Below the pieces are notes generated by a model that saw nothing but the letters and a program-made list of their open reading frames with translations, searched no databases and was not told where the DNA came from. 64,000 nucleotides of DNA, taken from the NCBI GenBank assembly GCA_036402115.1, contig DASWTM010000124.1, positions 24,874 through 88,873 on the forward strand. The letters run 5' to 3'. A program made the translations under genes and the position numbers. Every line of letters begins with the position of its first letter. Within the stretch, counting starts at the first letter, position 1. The stretch is from Chryseosolibacter sp036402115. GTDB taxonomy: Bacteria; Bacteroidota; Bacteroidia; Cytophagales; Cyclobacteriaceae. Below, in pieces: positions 44,308-54,406 of the stretch.

Positions 44308-45758
44308 GTATGAGAAGTGGTGTAGTTTTTATTGTGGCATTGCTGTTAGCAACCGCGGTACACGCGCAATCGCTCAGTGACTCCGTCTTCGTTCTGCCCG
44401 ACACGGCCAGGCCATTTACGCTGGGAAACTTCTACGAGCTCATTCTCAAAAATCATCCGGTTGCAAAACAGGCTGCACTGCTCTCGGAAGTTGGACGTCA
44501 GGAAATCCGACTCGCGCGCGGAAATTTCGATCCCAAACTCGAAACGCAATTTCTACTCAAGCATTATAATGAAACAGAATACTATAGGCTTTTTGATGGT
44601 TCCGTAAAACTACCAACGCGATCTCCTGTTACGCCTACTGTTGGTGTAGAGCGAAACAAGGGACAGAATTTGAATCCAGAGAATTATATTTCTGCTGAAT
44701 ACGATTATCGTCAACTGTATGCGGGATTATCGATTCCATTGGGTCGTGGACTGATCACAGATGAACGCAGAACGGCACTTCGGCAATCCGAGTTGTTCCG
44801 CGACATGATGGAAGCCGAACAGATAAAGACAATAAACAAACTCTTGCTGGATGCCGCTAAGGAGTATTGGCAATGGTATTACAGTTACTACAATTACCGG
44901 CTTGCAAGCAATACCGTCACCGTTGCGCAGGAAATATTCCGCAGAACGAAGTTGAGTTTCGAAGGGGGAGAAGTTGCTGCCGTGGATACAGTCCAATCGA
45001 AAATCACATTTCTAGAACGCCAGGTTGCGAGGCAGGAGGCTTATGTTGATTGGCGCAATACAACACAACGACTCTCCGTGTACTTGTGGGACAGTTTGAT
45101 GAATCCACTTGACCTTTCTCCGGAGTTTGCTCCAGTCGCTGATCAGGATGTCGTTTTGCTCGAAGGTTCGACACTGGAAGAGCTTGTCAATCAGGCGAAG
45201 GCTAATCATCCCGAGCTTCGTAAGGTGAATTTGAAGATCCAACAGCTTGAACTGGATCGAAGACTTGCATCCGAATTTCTGAAACCTAAACTGGATGTCT
45301 CGTACTACATGCTGAACCAACCGATTTATCCGGAAGGGTTCAACAACAACTTTGTGTGGAACGATAATTACAAACTTGGAGTAGATTTCTCTTTCCCGTT
45401 GTTCTTGCGGAAGGAGAGAGCGAAGGTTGCCCAGGCGCGTCTTAAGCTAAGCACAACGCGCTTCGACCGTGATCTGGCTGCCCGCCAGATAGTCAATGAC
45501 ATCAACGTGGCCTACACGCAGCTGGCCAACTATGGCATTGTCCTTCAACAGCAACGAGACATGGTTGATCACTATTATCGACTCATGAATGCAGAACTTT
45601 TGAATCTTGAGAATGGCGAGAGCGACCTGTTTAAGATCAATGTTCAGCAGGAGAAATTGTTCAATGCCCAATCGAAGTATATCAAAGTGCTTGCCGACTA
45701 TCAGAAGCAAAAAGCAATTTTGTATTGGTCGGCTGGAGTGCGGCCACTTTCACTTTGA
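44304..45758 (+). CDS. TolC-family outer-membrane protein
   Basis: A 484-residue OEP. A signal peptide ends VHAQ, the first conserved segment is FYELILKNHPVAKQA, and the central region has helical hairpins (EAEQIKTINKLLLDAAKEYW). The second repeat includes LVNQAKANHPELRKVNLKI. It completes the TetR-ABC-HlyD-TolC operon. It is distinct from the TolC at 38414, so the two exporters each have their own channel. Confidence 0.92.
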   Translation: MSMRSGVVFIVALLLATAVHAQSLSDSVFVLPDTARPFTLGNFYELILKNHPVAKQAALLSEVGRQEIRLARGNFDPKLETQFLLKHYNETEYYRLFDGSVKLPTRSPVTPTVGVERNKGQNLNPENYISAEYDYRQLYAGLSIPLGRGLITDERRTALRQSELFRDMMEAEQIKTINKLLLDAAKEYWQWYYSYYNYRLASNTVTVAQEIFRRTKLSFEGGEVAAVDTVQSKITFLERQVARQEAYVDWRNTTQRLSVYLWDSLMNPLDLSPEFAPVADQDVVLLEGSTLEELVNQAKANHPELRKVNLKIQQLELDRRLASEFLKPKLDVSYYMLNQPIYPEGFNNNFVWNDNYKLGVDFSFPLFLRKERAKVAQARLKLSTTRFDRDLAARQIVNDINVAYTQLANYGIVLQQQRDMVDHYYRLMNAELLNLENGESDLFKINVQQEKLFNAQSKYIKVLADYQKQKAILYWSAGVRPLSL

Positions 45759-45795
45759 TAAGAATCTGATCAAACGTAATTCTAGGTACCTTGAT

Positions 45796-46179
45796 CTATT
45801 GAGGATCAACGAGGTCAGCTTTTACCTCTCTTAAGAGCTGAACAAGTTTGGAGAAGTCTGCAGTTTTTCGAACAAATCGACTAGCACCAAGTTCAAGTGA
45901 TCTTTCGGCTTCCTTTGGATTAGGCGTGGTCGAGTACATTACGACCGGGATATTGGCCAAACGCGGGTTGTTTTTGATGCGCGTAAGAACCCCAAACCCA
46001 TCCAGGACCGGCATATTGATATCGAGGAAAATGCAGTTCGGCAGCGTTGGAGACTTGTCCAATAAGGTTAGGGCTATACGAGAATCATGCACACAGTGGC
46101 ATTTACAGTCAGTGACTTCACTAGCAGCGTCACGGAAAATATCGCAATCGTCTTTGTCGTCATCAATGATCATCACCAT
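45796..46179 (-). CDS. Single-domain response regulator (CheY-like)
   Basis: A 127-residue receiver: the acidic triplet IIDDDKDD, phospho-Asp53 in IFLDINMP, a Ser/Thr switch in VVMYSTT, and Lys105 in FVRKTAD. No output domain. It belongs to the Rcp1-like group common in Bacteroidota, which receives phosphate from PAS kinases. No kinase adjoins it; the orphan PAS kinases at 5005 and 55619 are candidates in general terms only. It is convergent with the TolC gene. Confidence 0.88.
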   Translation of the reverse strand: MVMIIDDDKDDCDIFRDAASEVTDCKCHCVHDSRIALTLLDKSPTLPNCIFLDINMPVLDGFGVLTRIKNNPRLANIPVVMYSTTPNPKEAERSLELGASRFVRKTADFSKLVQLLREVKADLVDPQ

Positions 46180-46576
46180 AGCCTGATTTTTTCAAAAGAT
46201 ACAGAAATTATAAAGGCAACTGCCGGGATATGACGTTTAAGATTTAAAAATCCTCACCGGCTTTATTTTCAGTCGTGGTTTTCCCGGATTCATCTCTCAA
46301 AACATAAGAATTCGATTCCCTCGGTTATCGGAGATCTCCGTGTAACTGAAGCGACCTTACTGGCCGAAAAGCGGGTTGTGGATTCCATCGAGTACGCCCC
46401 ATCGTTGCCTGAATATTCAACAAGGTTGTTCTGTGACCTTACAGTTTGTGCAACTCATCAACTTTCAAAGCTTGCAGGAGCCGCTGTATCGTCAACATGG
46501 CATCGCAGCAATGTTCGCTTATGTTTCAACTACATTCAATGTAAGTGAAAATGTATAACTTCAGCTATCTGTCGCA
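46180..46576. other. Divergent intergenic region
   Basis: 397 bp with no supported gene. A 60-codon forward frame (46376-46558) has poor composition. It must hold the promoters of the leftward receiver and rightward GNAT gene. Confidence 0.4.
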
Positions 46577-47320
46577 ATGACCACTTCACTAAAAGTTTCC
46601 AAAATTCCGCATTCCACCATTGCACACCTGCGAGAAGCGTTTCTCAAGGAGAGCAATATTCAGTTTATTTTTGATAAGTGTCATCGGTATGGTTGGGCAG
46701 ATACTTATGCGTTCACTTCCAATGAGTCCGTTGTAGGGTACGGTTCTGTGTGGGGCAAAGTGAAACGTAATGAGCGTGATTCAATAGTCGAGTTCTATTT
46801 GATTCCTGAGTACCGCTACCTGGCCGAATCGTTCTTTGCCACGTTCGTGGAATTTTCACGAGCATCGTGGATTGAATGCCAGACCAACGACAGATTCCTC
46901 TATCCCATGTTTGAGGTGTTTGCTGAGAACCGGGAGACGGAAGCCATTCTTTTTGAAGACAGCAATGAAACTCATTGGGAGATGCCTGGCACATGGTTAT
47001 CGCCACGGGAGCAATCAAATCCGGATGACTGTCAATATGTGCTGGTAAATGACAATGTAGAAATCGGAGAGGGTGGCTTTATGCTGAACTACAATTTCCC
47101 CTACGCGGATATGTATTACAGCGTGAGTGAAAGGAATCAAGGAAAGGGATTTGGGACTTTCTTCGTGCAGGAATTAAAAAGGAAAATTTACAAAGTCGGG
47201 CGTGTGCCAGCCGCGCGATGCAATGCTACCAATGAAATTTCAAAGGCGACTCTGCTGAAAGCCGGAATGAAGATTTGTGGATGGAGGATGGTGGGCAAAT
47301 TGAGGCAGGATCCCTTATAA
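46577..47320 (+). CDS. GNAT family N-acetyltransferase
   Basis: A 247-residue protein. The acetyl-CoA-binding motif A is SERNQGKGFGTFFVQEL near residue 190, followed by NATNEISKATLLKAGMK. The N-terminal half looks like a second, degenerate GNAT-like fold (VVGYGSVWGKV, VEFYLIPEYR), giving a tandem arrangement. The substrate amine is unknown. It is a single gene with no operon partner. Confidence 0.8.
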   Translation: MTTSLKVSKIPHSTIAHLREAFLKESNIQFIFDKCHRYGWADTYAFTSNESVVGYGSVWGKVKRNERDSIVEFYLIPEYRYLAESFFATFVEFSRASWIECQTNDRFLYPMFEVFAENRETEAILFEDSNETHWEMPGTWLSPREQSNPDDCQYVLVNDNVEIGEGGFMLNYNFPYADMYYSVSERNQGKGFGTFFVQELKRKIYKVGRVPAARCNATNEISKATLLKAGMKICGWRMVGKLRQDPL

Positions 47321-47436
47321 AAAAATGAAAAAGTCACAAGCGTATTGGCCAACCAAAGGAAAAAGGTTGTAACCGTTCTTCTGACAAGTTTATTTTCCGC
47401 GCTTAGCATGGTATTCTTAACCGTGACAATTTATCG

Positions 47437-47598
47437 ATGAGGCTTGACTACACTGACGGAGGCAATTATTTCGATGAAAATTCTATAACTACTTACCGCG
47501 ATGGCGCCATCATGTTCTATGGTTTTATGGACGATTGTCTTTTTGATCCAAGCCTCTTGTTATGGATAAGTGTTAGGTCAAAGAGCAGTGTTCGCTAA
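47437..47598 (+). CDS. Short ORF, 53 codons, possible gene fragment
   Basis: An ATG-started frame encoding 53 residues (MRLDYTDGGNYFDENSITTY at its start). Composition is protein-like, but there is no recognised family and no clear start signal. It could be a remnant; the surrounding 47321-47870 intergenic region is AT-rich and otherwise empty apart from the presumed SusC promoter. Confidence 0.22.
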   Translation: MRLDYTDGGNYFDENSITTYRDGAIMFYGFMDDCLFDPSLLLWISVRSKSSVR

Positions 47599-47870
47599 TT
47601 TTTTGCCCTTTCCACTCACTCGCATGGCAATGTCGGGCTTGTGCGTGTAGCCAACGCGTTATTTTTTACAATCCAGCATTCGCAGGAAAAAATCTTTCAA
47701 TTTTTTTTAAAAATCTTCATCAACCGATTCCATCCGGGATTTCAAACGATTGTTCGCTTGTGAAATATTATTCTACTGAAACGTTTGCATTCGATACATA
47801 ATTCTGTGGAATTAGCAAAAGCAGAATTTAATTCTAAAATTCATTTAACAGTTTAACCTAAACCAGTTCT

Positions 47871-50800
47871 ATGAAAAGATCTATACTAACGTTGTTAACG
47901 TTGGCCTTATCGGCTATTGCCTTTGCGCAAGATCGAGAGGTCACGGGAACGGTAACGAACTCCGCGAATGGATCGGCTCTACCCGGAGTGAATGTAATCC
48001 TCCGAGGCACCACTAACGGAACCACTACGGATGCGGAAGGCAAGTTCAGACTCATGTCTCCGGCAGACGGTACACTCATCTTCTCGTTCATCGGTATGAC
48101 AACCCGCGAAGTACCCATCGGAGCGCAAACCGAATTTACCGTTGCACTTGATGAAGACTCGAAACAACTCTCGGAAGTTGTTGTGACAGCGCTTGGGATT
48201 CAAAAGAGCAGACAGTCCCTTGGCTATGCGTTGCAAGATGTGAAAGGTGAGCAACTCGCTGAGGCACGGTCTCCCAATGTGGTTAATGCGCTCTCCGGGA
48301 AAATCGCTGGTGTGCGCATCAGTCCGAACTCAGGCCCGGGTAGCGGATCGTCCGTGCAGATCCGCGGACAGTCATCATTAGGTGGAAACAATCAACCGTT
48401 GTATGTGATCGATGGAGTACCCATGGAGCAATCGCAAAACCAGGGAAAGCAATTTGGAGGGGGAATCACAGAAGTGAGCCCCGATAATATTGCGGAGATC
48501 TCGGTATTGAAAGGCCCAAGCGCCACGGCTCTCTATGGATCGCGCGGACAAAACGGAGTTATACTCATCACTACGAAAAACGGCTCAGGTACGAAGGGTC
48601 TGATGGTGGAAGTGAATTCGAATGTCTCGTTCGAACGCCCTGCAGTCAAGCCGGACTTTCAAAACATCTATGCCGGAGGAAACGGTTATCGTACATGGTA
48701 TACGAATGGAAGAAGTGCAGGGATCACCGACCCAGTTGAAGCACAGCAGTACCGCGATGCCTATGGAACAAGCGCCCCACTCACAGGCACAGACGGTACT
48801 GATGAAAGTTGGGGCGCACCGATGGACGGCCGTTTAGTGCGCCATTGGTGGACAGGTACTGACGTGGCTCCACTTGTACCGATGCCAGACAACTGGGACG
48901 ACTATTGGGAAACCGGAACAACCATCACGAACAACATTGCCGTAGGCGGCTCTGGTGATCGCGGAAGCTTCAGAGTTTCGCTAGGGGATTTGAAGCAAGA
49001 TGGCATCATGTACAACAATGACTACTGGCGGAAGAATCTTAAACTAAATACGATCTATGATTTCACGGATAAGCTGAGTGCTACCATTTCTGCCGAGTAC
49101 GTGAAGGCCGGATCAGACAATCGAAGCTACCAGGATGGACAGCAATTCATTTGGTCGCACAGGCAAACGGATTGGGAGAAGCTTAAGCACTATAACGATT
49201 ACCGTGGTGTACATATTCAGCGGCCTGGTGATGGCGATGCGCCCAACTGGCAGCATACTTTCTTCGTCAATCCGTTTATGGTCCAGGATATCCTGCCGTA
49301 CTCAAATGAGAAAGACAGAATCCTCGGGAATGTGGCCATCAATTATCAGATTGTTCCCTCCCTTAACGTGACGCTGCGTTCAGGCACGGACCTTTGGACA
49401 GACACGCGAATCAACGTTATCAATTACGAACGCGTTCGCAATGGCACTCAGGTCTACGGCCAGTATTCAGAAGAAGTATTGCGCGGTCAGGAGACCAACA
49501 CAGATGTCATGATGACGTTTTCCAAAAATGTGACGCCAGCTTTTTCATTAAACGCGATGGCTGGCGCATTGCTTCGAACGACATACTATAAAAGGAATTT
49601 TACTCAAGTAAACCAACTTGTTGTCGACAGGGTGTATAATTTGTCCAACTCCATTCCGGCATCGAACACAGCAGCGAGCACAATCGAAGAGAAGGAATCG
49701 CAAAGTATTTTTGGGTCGGCCCAGCTTGGTTACAAAGATGCGATCTATCTCGACCTCACCGCAAGGAATGACTGGTCAAGCACGCTCCCCAAAACGAACT
49801 GGTCTTATTTCTATCCATCGGTTGGGCTAAGCGCAATCGTCACGCAGCTCATTGATTTGTCGGGAACGAAACTTTCATTCGCCAAAGTTCGCGCGAGCTG
49901 GGCACAGGTTGGAAACGACACTGATCCTTACCGGCTGAAGCAAACCTACTTGTCGGCCTCTTCATGGAATGGCGCTGTTCCTGAGTTTTATGAAAATATC
50001 GAGATCGCCAACAGCACACTGAAACCGGAAATGACCACCGGTATCGAGTTGGGTTTTGAGGCGAAGCTCTTCAGCAATCGTTTAGGAGTTGACTTTACCT
50101 ACTACGATCAGTCGACAAAGGATCAGATCCTCGCAGTTGAGATCTCCAAAGCCAGCGGTTACAACACGCGACTCCTCAATGCAGGGGAGATCACGAATAA
50201 GGGTATCGAGGTTGTATTGAATGTTACACCGGTACGACTCGCTAACGGACTGACGTGGGATGTCACTTTCAACTTCGCGAAAAATCAGAACAAGGTAGTA
50301 GCGTTGGCTGATGGTCTCACAACGTACCAGCTAGCCGCACGAAATAGTTTGGCGTCACTTGCATCCGTGGGCGAACCGTATGGAGCACTGTTTGGAATTG
50401 GGTTTGAACGCGCCCCGGATGGAAACATTCTGTACAAAGATGGGCTCCCGGTTGTTGCAACCAAAGCAAAGATCTTGGGTAACATTCAACCCGACTGGAC
50501 TGGCGGAATGTTAAATACGATCGGCTTCAAAGGGATCACCTTATCTGCACTCATTGATGTGCGCATGGGAGGAGACGTTTACAACGAGGGAATTGGCATT
50601 GCCCGGTGGACAGGCCAGTATGCAGAAACCGCTGTAGGAAGGGAAGAGGGCATTATCGGTGAAGGCACGATGAACATCGGTACAACCGAAGATCCGGTAT
50701 ACGTTCCCAACGATATCATTGTGCCTGCTCAAAGTCTGTACGCGTTCAACAACGCACGCACACGTCACGAGGCTTCCATTTTCGATGCGAGCTATGTAAA

Positions 50801-51029
50801 GCTGCGCGAGGTATCACTTGGCTACACACTACCACCATCCTTGCTGAAGAATATTTTCATCAAGTCAGTGAAGGTGTCGGCTGTCGGTAGAAATCTCGCG
50901 ATTCTGTTTAAGAACATTCCGCACATCGATCCCGAGTTTGACAGGCTGGGTGGTAACTCGTATGGTTTCGGCTATGGAGAACTTCCCACCACACGGAGCA
51001 TGGGCTTTAATGTAAACATGACTTTCTAA
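47871..51029 (+). CDS. SusC/RagA family TonB-linked outer-membrane protein
   Basis: A 1052-residue outer-membrane transporter. A signal peptide ends AIAFAQ. The carboxypeptidase-regulatory-like domain (REVTGTVTNSANGSALPGVN), the plug box (LSEVVVTALGIQKSRQSLGYA) and the SusC signature (ISVLKGPSATALYG then GVILITTKNG) are followed by the barrel, ending in a C-terminal aromatic strand (MGFNVNMTF). It belongs to a SusC branch different from the gene at 24426. Its downstream neighbours (SusD, lipoprotein, aminotransferase, AEC permease) contain no glycosidase, so the substrate may be a peptide or amino compound. Confidence 0.95.
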   Translation: MKRSILTLLTLALSAIAFAQDREVTGTVTNSANGSALPGVNVILRGTTNGTTTDAEGKFRLMSPADGTLIFSFIGMTTREVPIGAQTEFTVALDEDSKQLSEVVVTALGIQKSRQSLGYALQDVKGEQLAEARSPNVVNALSGKIAGVRISPNSGPGSGSSVQIRGQSSLGGNNQPLYVIDGVPMEQSQNQGKQFGGGITEVSPDNIAEISVLKGPSATALYGSRGQNGVILITTKNGSGTKGLMVEVNSNVSFERPAVKPDFQNIYAGGNGYRTWYTNGRSAGITDPVEAQQYRDAYGTSAPLTGTDGTDESWGAPMDGRLVRHWWTGTDVAPLVPMPDNWDDYWETGTTITNNIAVGGSGDRGSFRVSLGDLKQDGIMYNNDYWRKNLKLNTIYDFTDKLSATISAEYVKAGSDNRSYQDGQQFIWSHRQTDWEKLKHYNDYRGVHIQRPGDGDAPNWQHTFFVNPFMVQDILPYSNEKDRILGNVAINYQIVPSLNVTLRSGTDLWTDTRINVINYERVRNGTQVYGQYSEEVLRGQETNTDVMMTFSKNVTPAFSLNAMAGALLRTTYYKRNFTQVNQLVVDRVYNLSNSIPASNTAASTIEEKESQSIFGSAQLGYKDAIYLDLTARNDWSSTLPKTNWSYFYPSVGLSAIVTQLIDLSGTKLSFAKVRASWAQVGNDTDPYRLKQTYLSASSWNGAVPEFYENIEIANSTLKPEMTTGIELGFEAKLFSNRLGVDFTYYDQSTKDQILAVEISKASGYNTRLLNAGEITNKGIEVVLNVTPVRLANGLTWDVTFNFAKNQNKVVALADGLTTYQLAARNSLASLASVGEPYGALFGIGFERAPDGNILYKDGLPVVATKAKILGNIQPDWTGGMLNTIGFKGITLSALIDVRMGGDVYNEGIGIARWTGQYAETAVGREEGIIGEGTMNIGTTEDPVYVPNDIIVPAQSLYAFNNARTRHEASIFDASYVKLREVSLGYTLPPSLLKNIFIKSVKVSAVGRNLAILFKNIPHIDPEFDRLGGNSYGFGYGELPTTRSMGFNVNMTF

Positions 51030-51046
51030 CCTAACTGCACCTGATT

Positions 51047-52522
51047 ATGAAAAAGATATCTGTCAAGATGTTGTCCTTGCTGGTGGTTGGTATGCTGATC
51101 TCCACAGCATGTACCGAAGATTTTGAGACGAAGAATACAAGTCCGAACAATCCGACTACGATCAGTCCTCCGTTTCTGTTAACCACAACGATCGAAAGAG
51201 CGGTGGATAGAATGTGGGGGAGTAATATCCGTTACGAACGTCTGAACATCGATGGACCGATGTGCTGGATGCAGTACCTGGGTCGGAACATCTATGGAAA
51301 CGAAGGCGATGACTACACGATCCAGTTGTCGATGTACAACAATACGTGGAAGTCCCTATACAACGATGCGCTGATGAACGCTCAACGCATTGCATTGATC
51401 GCTGCGCCAGAAGGAGCGAAGCCTCATACAAATTACGAAGGCGTAGCACTGGTTCTTCGCAGTTGGGTGTTCTCCATGATCACCGACCTGTGGGGAGCTG
51501 CGCCTTACAGTCAGGCGTTGAAAGGAACGGATGGTGCGCCTATTTATTCGCCTGCTTATGATTCACAGGAAGCGATCTATCAGGGCCTGCTTGCCGATTT
51601 AAAAACTGCGAACGAGAAACTAGTAGTGGGTGGCCCGGCTATCAGTGCATCGGCCGACATTCTCTATGCGGGTGATGTGTTAAAATGGAAGAAGTTCGCT
51701 AACTCGTTGAGATTGCGTCTTGCCAATCGTCAGGCAGCGAAGAAGCCAACGGAATCGAGGGCCATCATGGCGGAAATTCTCGCTAATCCTTCGACCTATC
51801 CGATTTTTACGAGCAATGCAGATAACGCAAGGGTTGTGCACTACACAACACGGCCAAGCAACAACGAGTGGCATGAAACGATGGTGTTTGGGGCGCGCAC
51901 CGACTGGAATGTTGGAAAGACGCTGGTTGACAAGCTCACAGCATTAAATGATACGCGTTTGTCGGTGTTTGCTCAACCGGTCACAGGAACAACGTACGCG
52001 GGAATTCCGAATGGTTTGCCAGATGCCATTGCTACAACCTATCTGAATTCTGCAAGTAAACTTGGGACCTTCTTCCTCGCAGCAACTGCACCGAGTGTTG
52101 TGATGACCTATGCGGAAGTGCAATTCATTCTGGCGGAAGCAGCACTCGATGGTGATATCTCAGGCGATGCACAAACATTCTTCTCTAACGGAATCACGGC
52201 ATCATTTGCTCAATACGGGTTGACCGTGCCGTCAGGGTACATCTCCAACCTTGGGCCTGTATCAAAAGCTTCCGTAATGGATCAAAAGTGGATCGCCTTG
52301 TTTGGCCAGGGGATCGAGTCGTGGACCGAGTACAGACGCACTGGCTTACCTGTGCTTCCTCCGAAAGACTCACGCGCCATTTTCGTGAACGATGGTGTGC
52401 TTCCAACCCGACTTCCATACCCAACAACGGAACAGTCTCTCAATGCCGTTGAGTATGCCAAAGCTGTGGAATTGAATGGTGCCGAAGATAATGCGAAATC
52501 AAAACTATGGTGGGTCGAATAA
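51047..52522 (+). CDS. SusD/RagB-like lipoprotein (SusD-like 2 type)
   Basis: A 491-residue lipoprotein with lipobox STAC and CTEDFE after it. It is of the SusD-like_2 form (LNIDGPMCWMQYLGR, VLRSWVFSMITDLWGAAPYSQAL, KWKKFANSLRLRLANR, EVQFILAEAALDG). This form often pairs with SusC proteins that import peptides or other non-starch ligands. It lies 17 bp downstream of SusC. The ATG at 51047 gives a normal leader. Confidence 0.93.
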   Translation: MKKISVKMLSLLVVGMLISTACTEDFETKNTSPNNPTTISPPFLLTTTIERAVDRMWGSNIRYERLNIDGPMCWMQYLGRNIYGNEGDDYTIQLSMYNNTWKSLYNDALMNAQRIALIAAPEGAKPHTNYEGVALVLRSWVFSMITDLWGAAPYSQALKGTDGAPIYSPAYDSQEAIYQGLLADLKTANEKLVVGGPAISASADILYAGDVLKWKKFANSLRLRLANRQAAKKPTESRAIMAEILANPSTYPIFTSNADNARVVHYTTRPSNNEWHETMVFGARTDWNVGKTLVDKLTALNDTRLSVFAQPVTGTTYAGIPNGLPDAIATTYLNSASKLGTFFLAATAPSVVMTYAEVQFILAEAALDGDISGDAQTFFSNGITASFAQYGLTVPSGYISNLGPVSKASVMDQKWIALFGQGIESWTEYRRTGLPVLPPKDSRAIFVNDGVLPTRLPYPTTEQSLNAVEYAKAVELNGAEDNAKSKLWWVE

Positions 52523-52540
52523 ACTCAAACAACTGACATT

Positions 52541-53092
52541 ATGAAAACTCTTAATCTGATATTCATGCAACGAAAATTACTTGCGCTCGGCCTGCTCTTG
52601 CTTCCTGGCCTCTTTATTTCCTGCGAAGAAGAAGATCCTTTCGTAGACCGAAGTGCGGCCCCCGTGCTAATGGTATTTGACGAAGTGAGTGGCTACCTCG
52701 CGAGTGGCGGTCTCACATCCGTGCCATCCGTATCGAAGACGGTCACTGCGGCTACGTATAGCGACCCCGTTATACTTTCCGTTACACTTTACGAATTGGA
52801 TAAGTCAGGGATACTTGATCATGCGGTGGGCATTGATTCCATTCCGGTGGCAGGCGTTCCAATGACGTTCTCGTTGCGAAATGGTACAATGCCGATCGAG
52901 GCGATTTCCGATGTGGAAGGAAAAGTTCTCATCAGCACAACGTGGGAGAATCTCGGTGTTACCGATGTCGCAACCATTGTAGCGGCAAAGCCTGCGCGTT
53001 CAATAACAATTCCATTGTTGTGGAAAGGAAGTCATAATGGCATATCATTCTCGCGCTACTCCCAAGTGGTGTTTACTAAACCTGCATCGTAG
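52541..53092 (+). CDS. Small lipoprotein, SusCD-associated
   Basis: A 183-residue protein of unknown family. The lipobox is FISC (near residue 28), followed by EEEDPF, the acidic signal linked to surface display. The remainder looks like one or two Ig-like beta domains. It sits 18 bp after SusD and 49 bp before the aminotransferase. A role as an accessory surface binder is inferred from position alone. An alternative start, the ATG eight codons in, is possible. Confidence 0.7.
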   Translation: MKTLNLIFMQRKLLALGLLLLPGLFISCEEEDPFVDRSAAPVLMVFDEVSGYLASGGLTSVPSVSKTVTAATYSDPVILSVTLYELDKSGILDHAVGIDSIPVAGVPMTFSLRNGTMPIEAISDVEGKVLISTTWENLGVTDVATIVAAKPARSITIPLLWKGSHNGISFSRYSQVVFTKPAS

Positions 53093-53141
53093 TCCGGAAA
53101 CATTTTAAAATAGAACTCATCCACCAAAAGAAACTTATACT

Positions 53142-54317
53142 ATGAATTCGACTTTTAACAGAAGATCTTGGTTAAAACAAAGTGCCCTTACCGCAGGCGG
53201 GATCATGACCACCATGATTGCCGGGCCCGCTGTCATGGCTAGTCCTGCGTTCGGCATGAAGCCCGCATTCAACAATTCGCTGGTTGAAAACTACCACGTG
53301 ATCCAGGAACGCGATGCGATTAAGGCAAGGCTCCTCGCCAATGAAAATCCATGGGGCCCCTCCAAGAAAGCGATTGCTGCAATTGCGGAAAGTGCTATTA
53401 AGGGTAATCGGTACGTTTACAGCAGCTCGCGCACGATGATCGAGATGCTCGCAGAGAAAGAAGGCGTCACTGCTGATCAGATTTTATTATCTGCCGGATC
53501 AACTGATATCCTTGAGAAAACTGCGTTTGCCTTGTGTATGAAAGGAGGGAACGTTGTCTCGGCTGACCCTTCCTATTTATCACTTGTAAAAACAGCACAG
53601 GCAATTGGTGCTACCTGGAAGAACATTCCACTGAAAGCGGACTATTCACACGACCTCGATGCCATGGAAAAAAGCATCGATGCCGATACTAAACTTGTTT
53701 ACATCTGCAATCCCAATAACCCCACTGGCACACTTACCTCTATTGAATCGATTAAGGCGTTTACAAAAAAGGTTAATTCCAAAGTCCCCATCTTCATCGA
53801 TGAGGCGTACCTGGAGCTTCTAGATAAACCGGAGACGCAGACTGCAGCTGGATTGATCCGCGAAGGCTATGATGTGATCGTGTGCCGCACGTTCTCAAAG
53901 ATTCACGGTATGGCAGGATTGCGTATAGGCTATATGGTTGCAAAGCCCGAGCGAATCAAGATGATTCAGAAACTCGTGCGCACGGAAATGGGAATATCGG
54001 TGACTTCGCTGGAAGGCGCAATGGCAAGCCTGAAAGACGTTGAGTTCCAGGATCTCTCGCGTAAGAACACCAAAGAAGGGCGCGAGTATGTGACCGAAGA
54101 GTTGAAGAAACTCGGAATGAATCCGATTCCATCGTACACAAACTTCGTTCTATTTCCGATTCAGATGCCTGTCAAAGATTTGCTTGGTAGAATGGTGGAG
54201 AAAGGCGTTGGCATTCGCGGCTATGAGATCAATTCAAAGCCGTTTGCGCGTGTGAGCATCGGCACGATGGATGAGATGAAACTGTTCATGAAATCGATGT
54301 ATGAGATTGTGAGTTAG
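53142..54317 (+). CDS. Tat-exported HisC-like PLP aminotransferase
   Basis: A 391-residue fold-type-I aminotransferase. A twin-arginine leader (NRRSWLKQSALTAGG, Arg7-Arg8) precedes the enzyme. The family motifs are LLANENPWGP, YICNPNNPTGT, FIDEAYLEL and FSKIHGMAGLRIGY with the PLP Lys253. Histidinol-phosphate aminotransferases and related amino-acid aminotransferases have this form. Tat export of an already folded, PLP-loaded enzyme into the periplasm is predicted. It sits between a SusCD set and an AEC permease, so it probably handles an imported amino compound; true HisC function in histidine synthesis is unlikely outside the cytoplasm. Confidence 0.85.
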   Translation: MNSTFNRRSWLKQSALTAGGIMTTMIAGPAVMASPAFGMKPAFNNSLVENYHVIQERDAIKARLLANENPWGPSKKAIAAIAESAIKGNRYVYSSSRTMIEMLAEKEGVTADQILLSAGSTDILEKTAFALCMKGGNVVSADPSYLSLVKTAQAIGATWKNIPLKADYSHDLDAMEKSIDADTKLVYICNPNNPTGTLTSIESIKAFTKKVNSKVPIFIDEAYLELLDKPETQTAAGLIREGYDVIVCRTFSKIHGMAGLRIGYMVAKPERIKMIQKLVRTEMGISVTSLEGAMASLKDVEFQDLSRKNTKEGREYVTEELKKLGMNPIPSYTNFVLFPIQMPVKDLLGRMVEKGVGIRGYEINSKPFARVSIGTMDEMKLFMKSMYEIVS

Positions 54318-54406
54318 TACGACCTTCTGTTAACACAGCGTTTCAGGTTGCCATGCATGAGCCTGATTCGCTGTTGTACACTTTCTAAAACCATATAACG
54401 ATTTCT

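Noticed and set aside
45791..45809. Short inverted repeat TTGATC/GATCAA between TolC and the receiver
   Set aside because: The 6-bp arms overlap the receiver stop region and have no T-tract, so this is too weak for a terminator.
47784..47806. Bacteroidota promoter (TTTG and TAATTCTG) before the second SusC
   Set aside because: Only about 11 bp separate the two boxes, while the usual spacing is near 20, so it was not called.
53142..54317. Assigning the gene as hisC
   Set aside because: The twin-arginine leader and SusCD context argue against the cytoplasmic histidine pathway, so no symbol was given.
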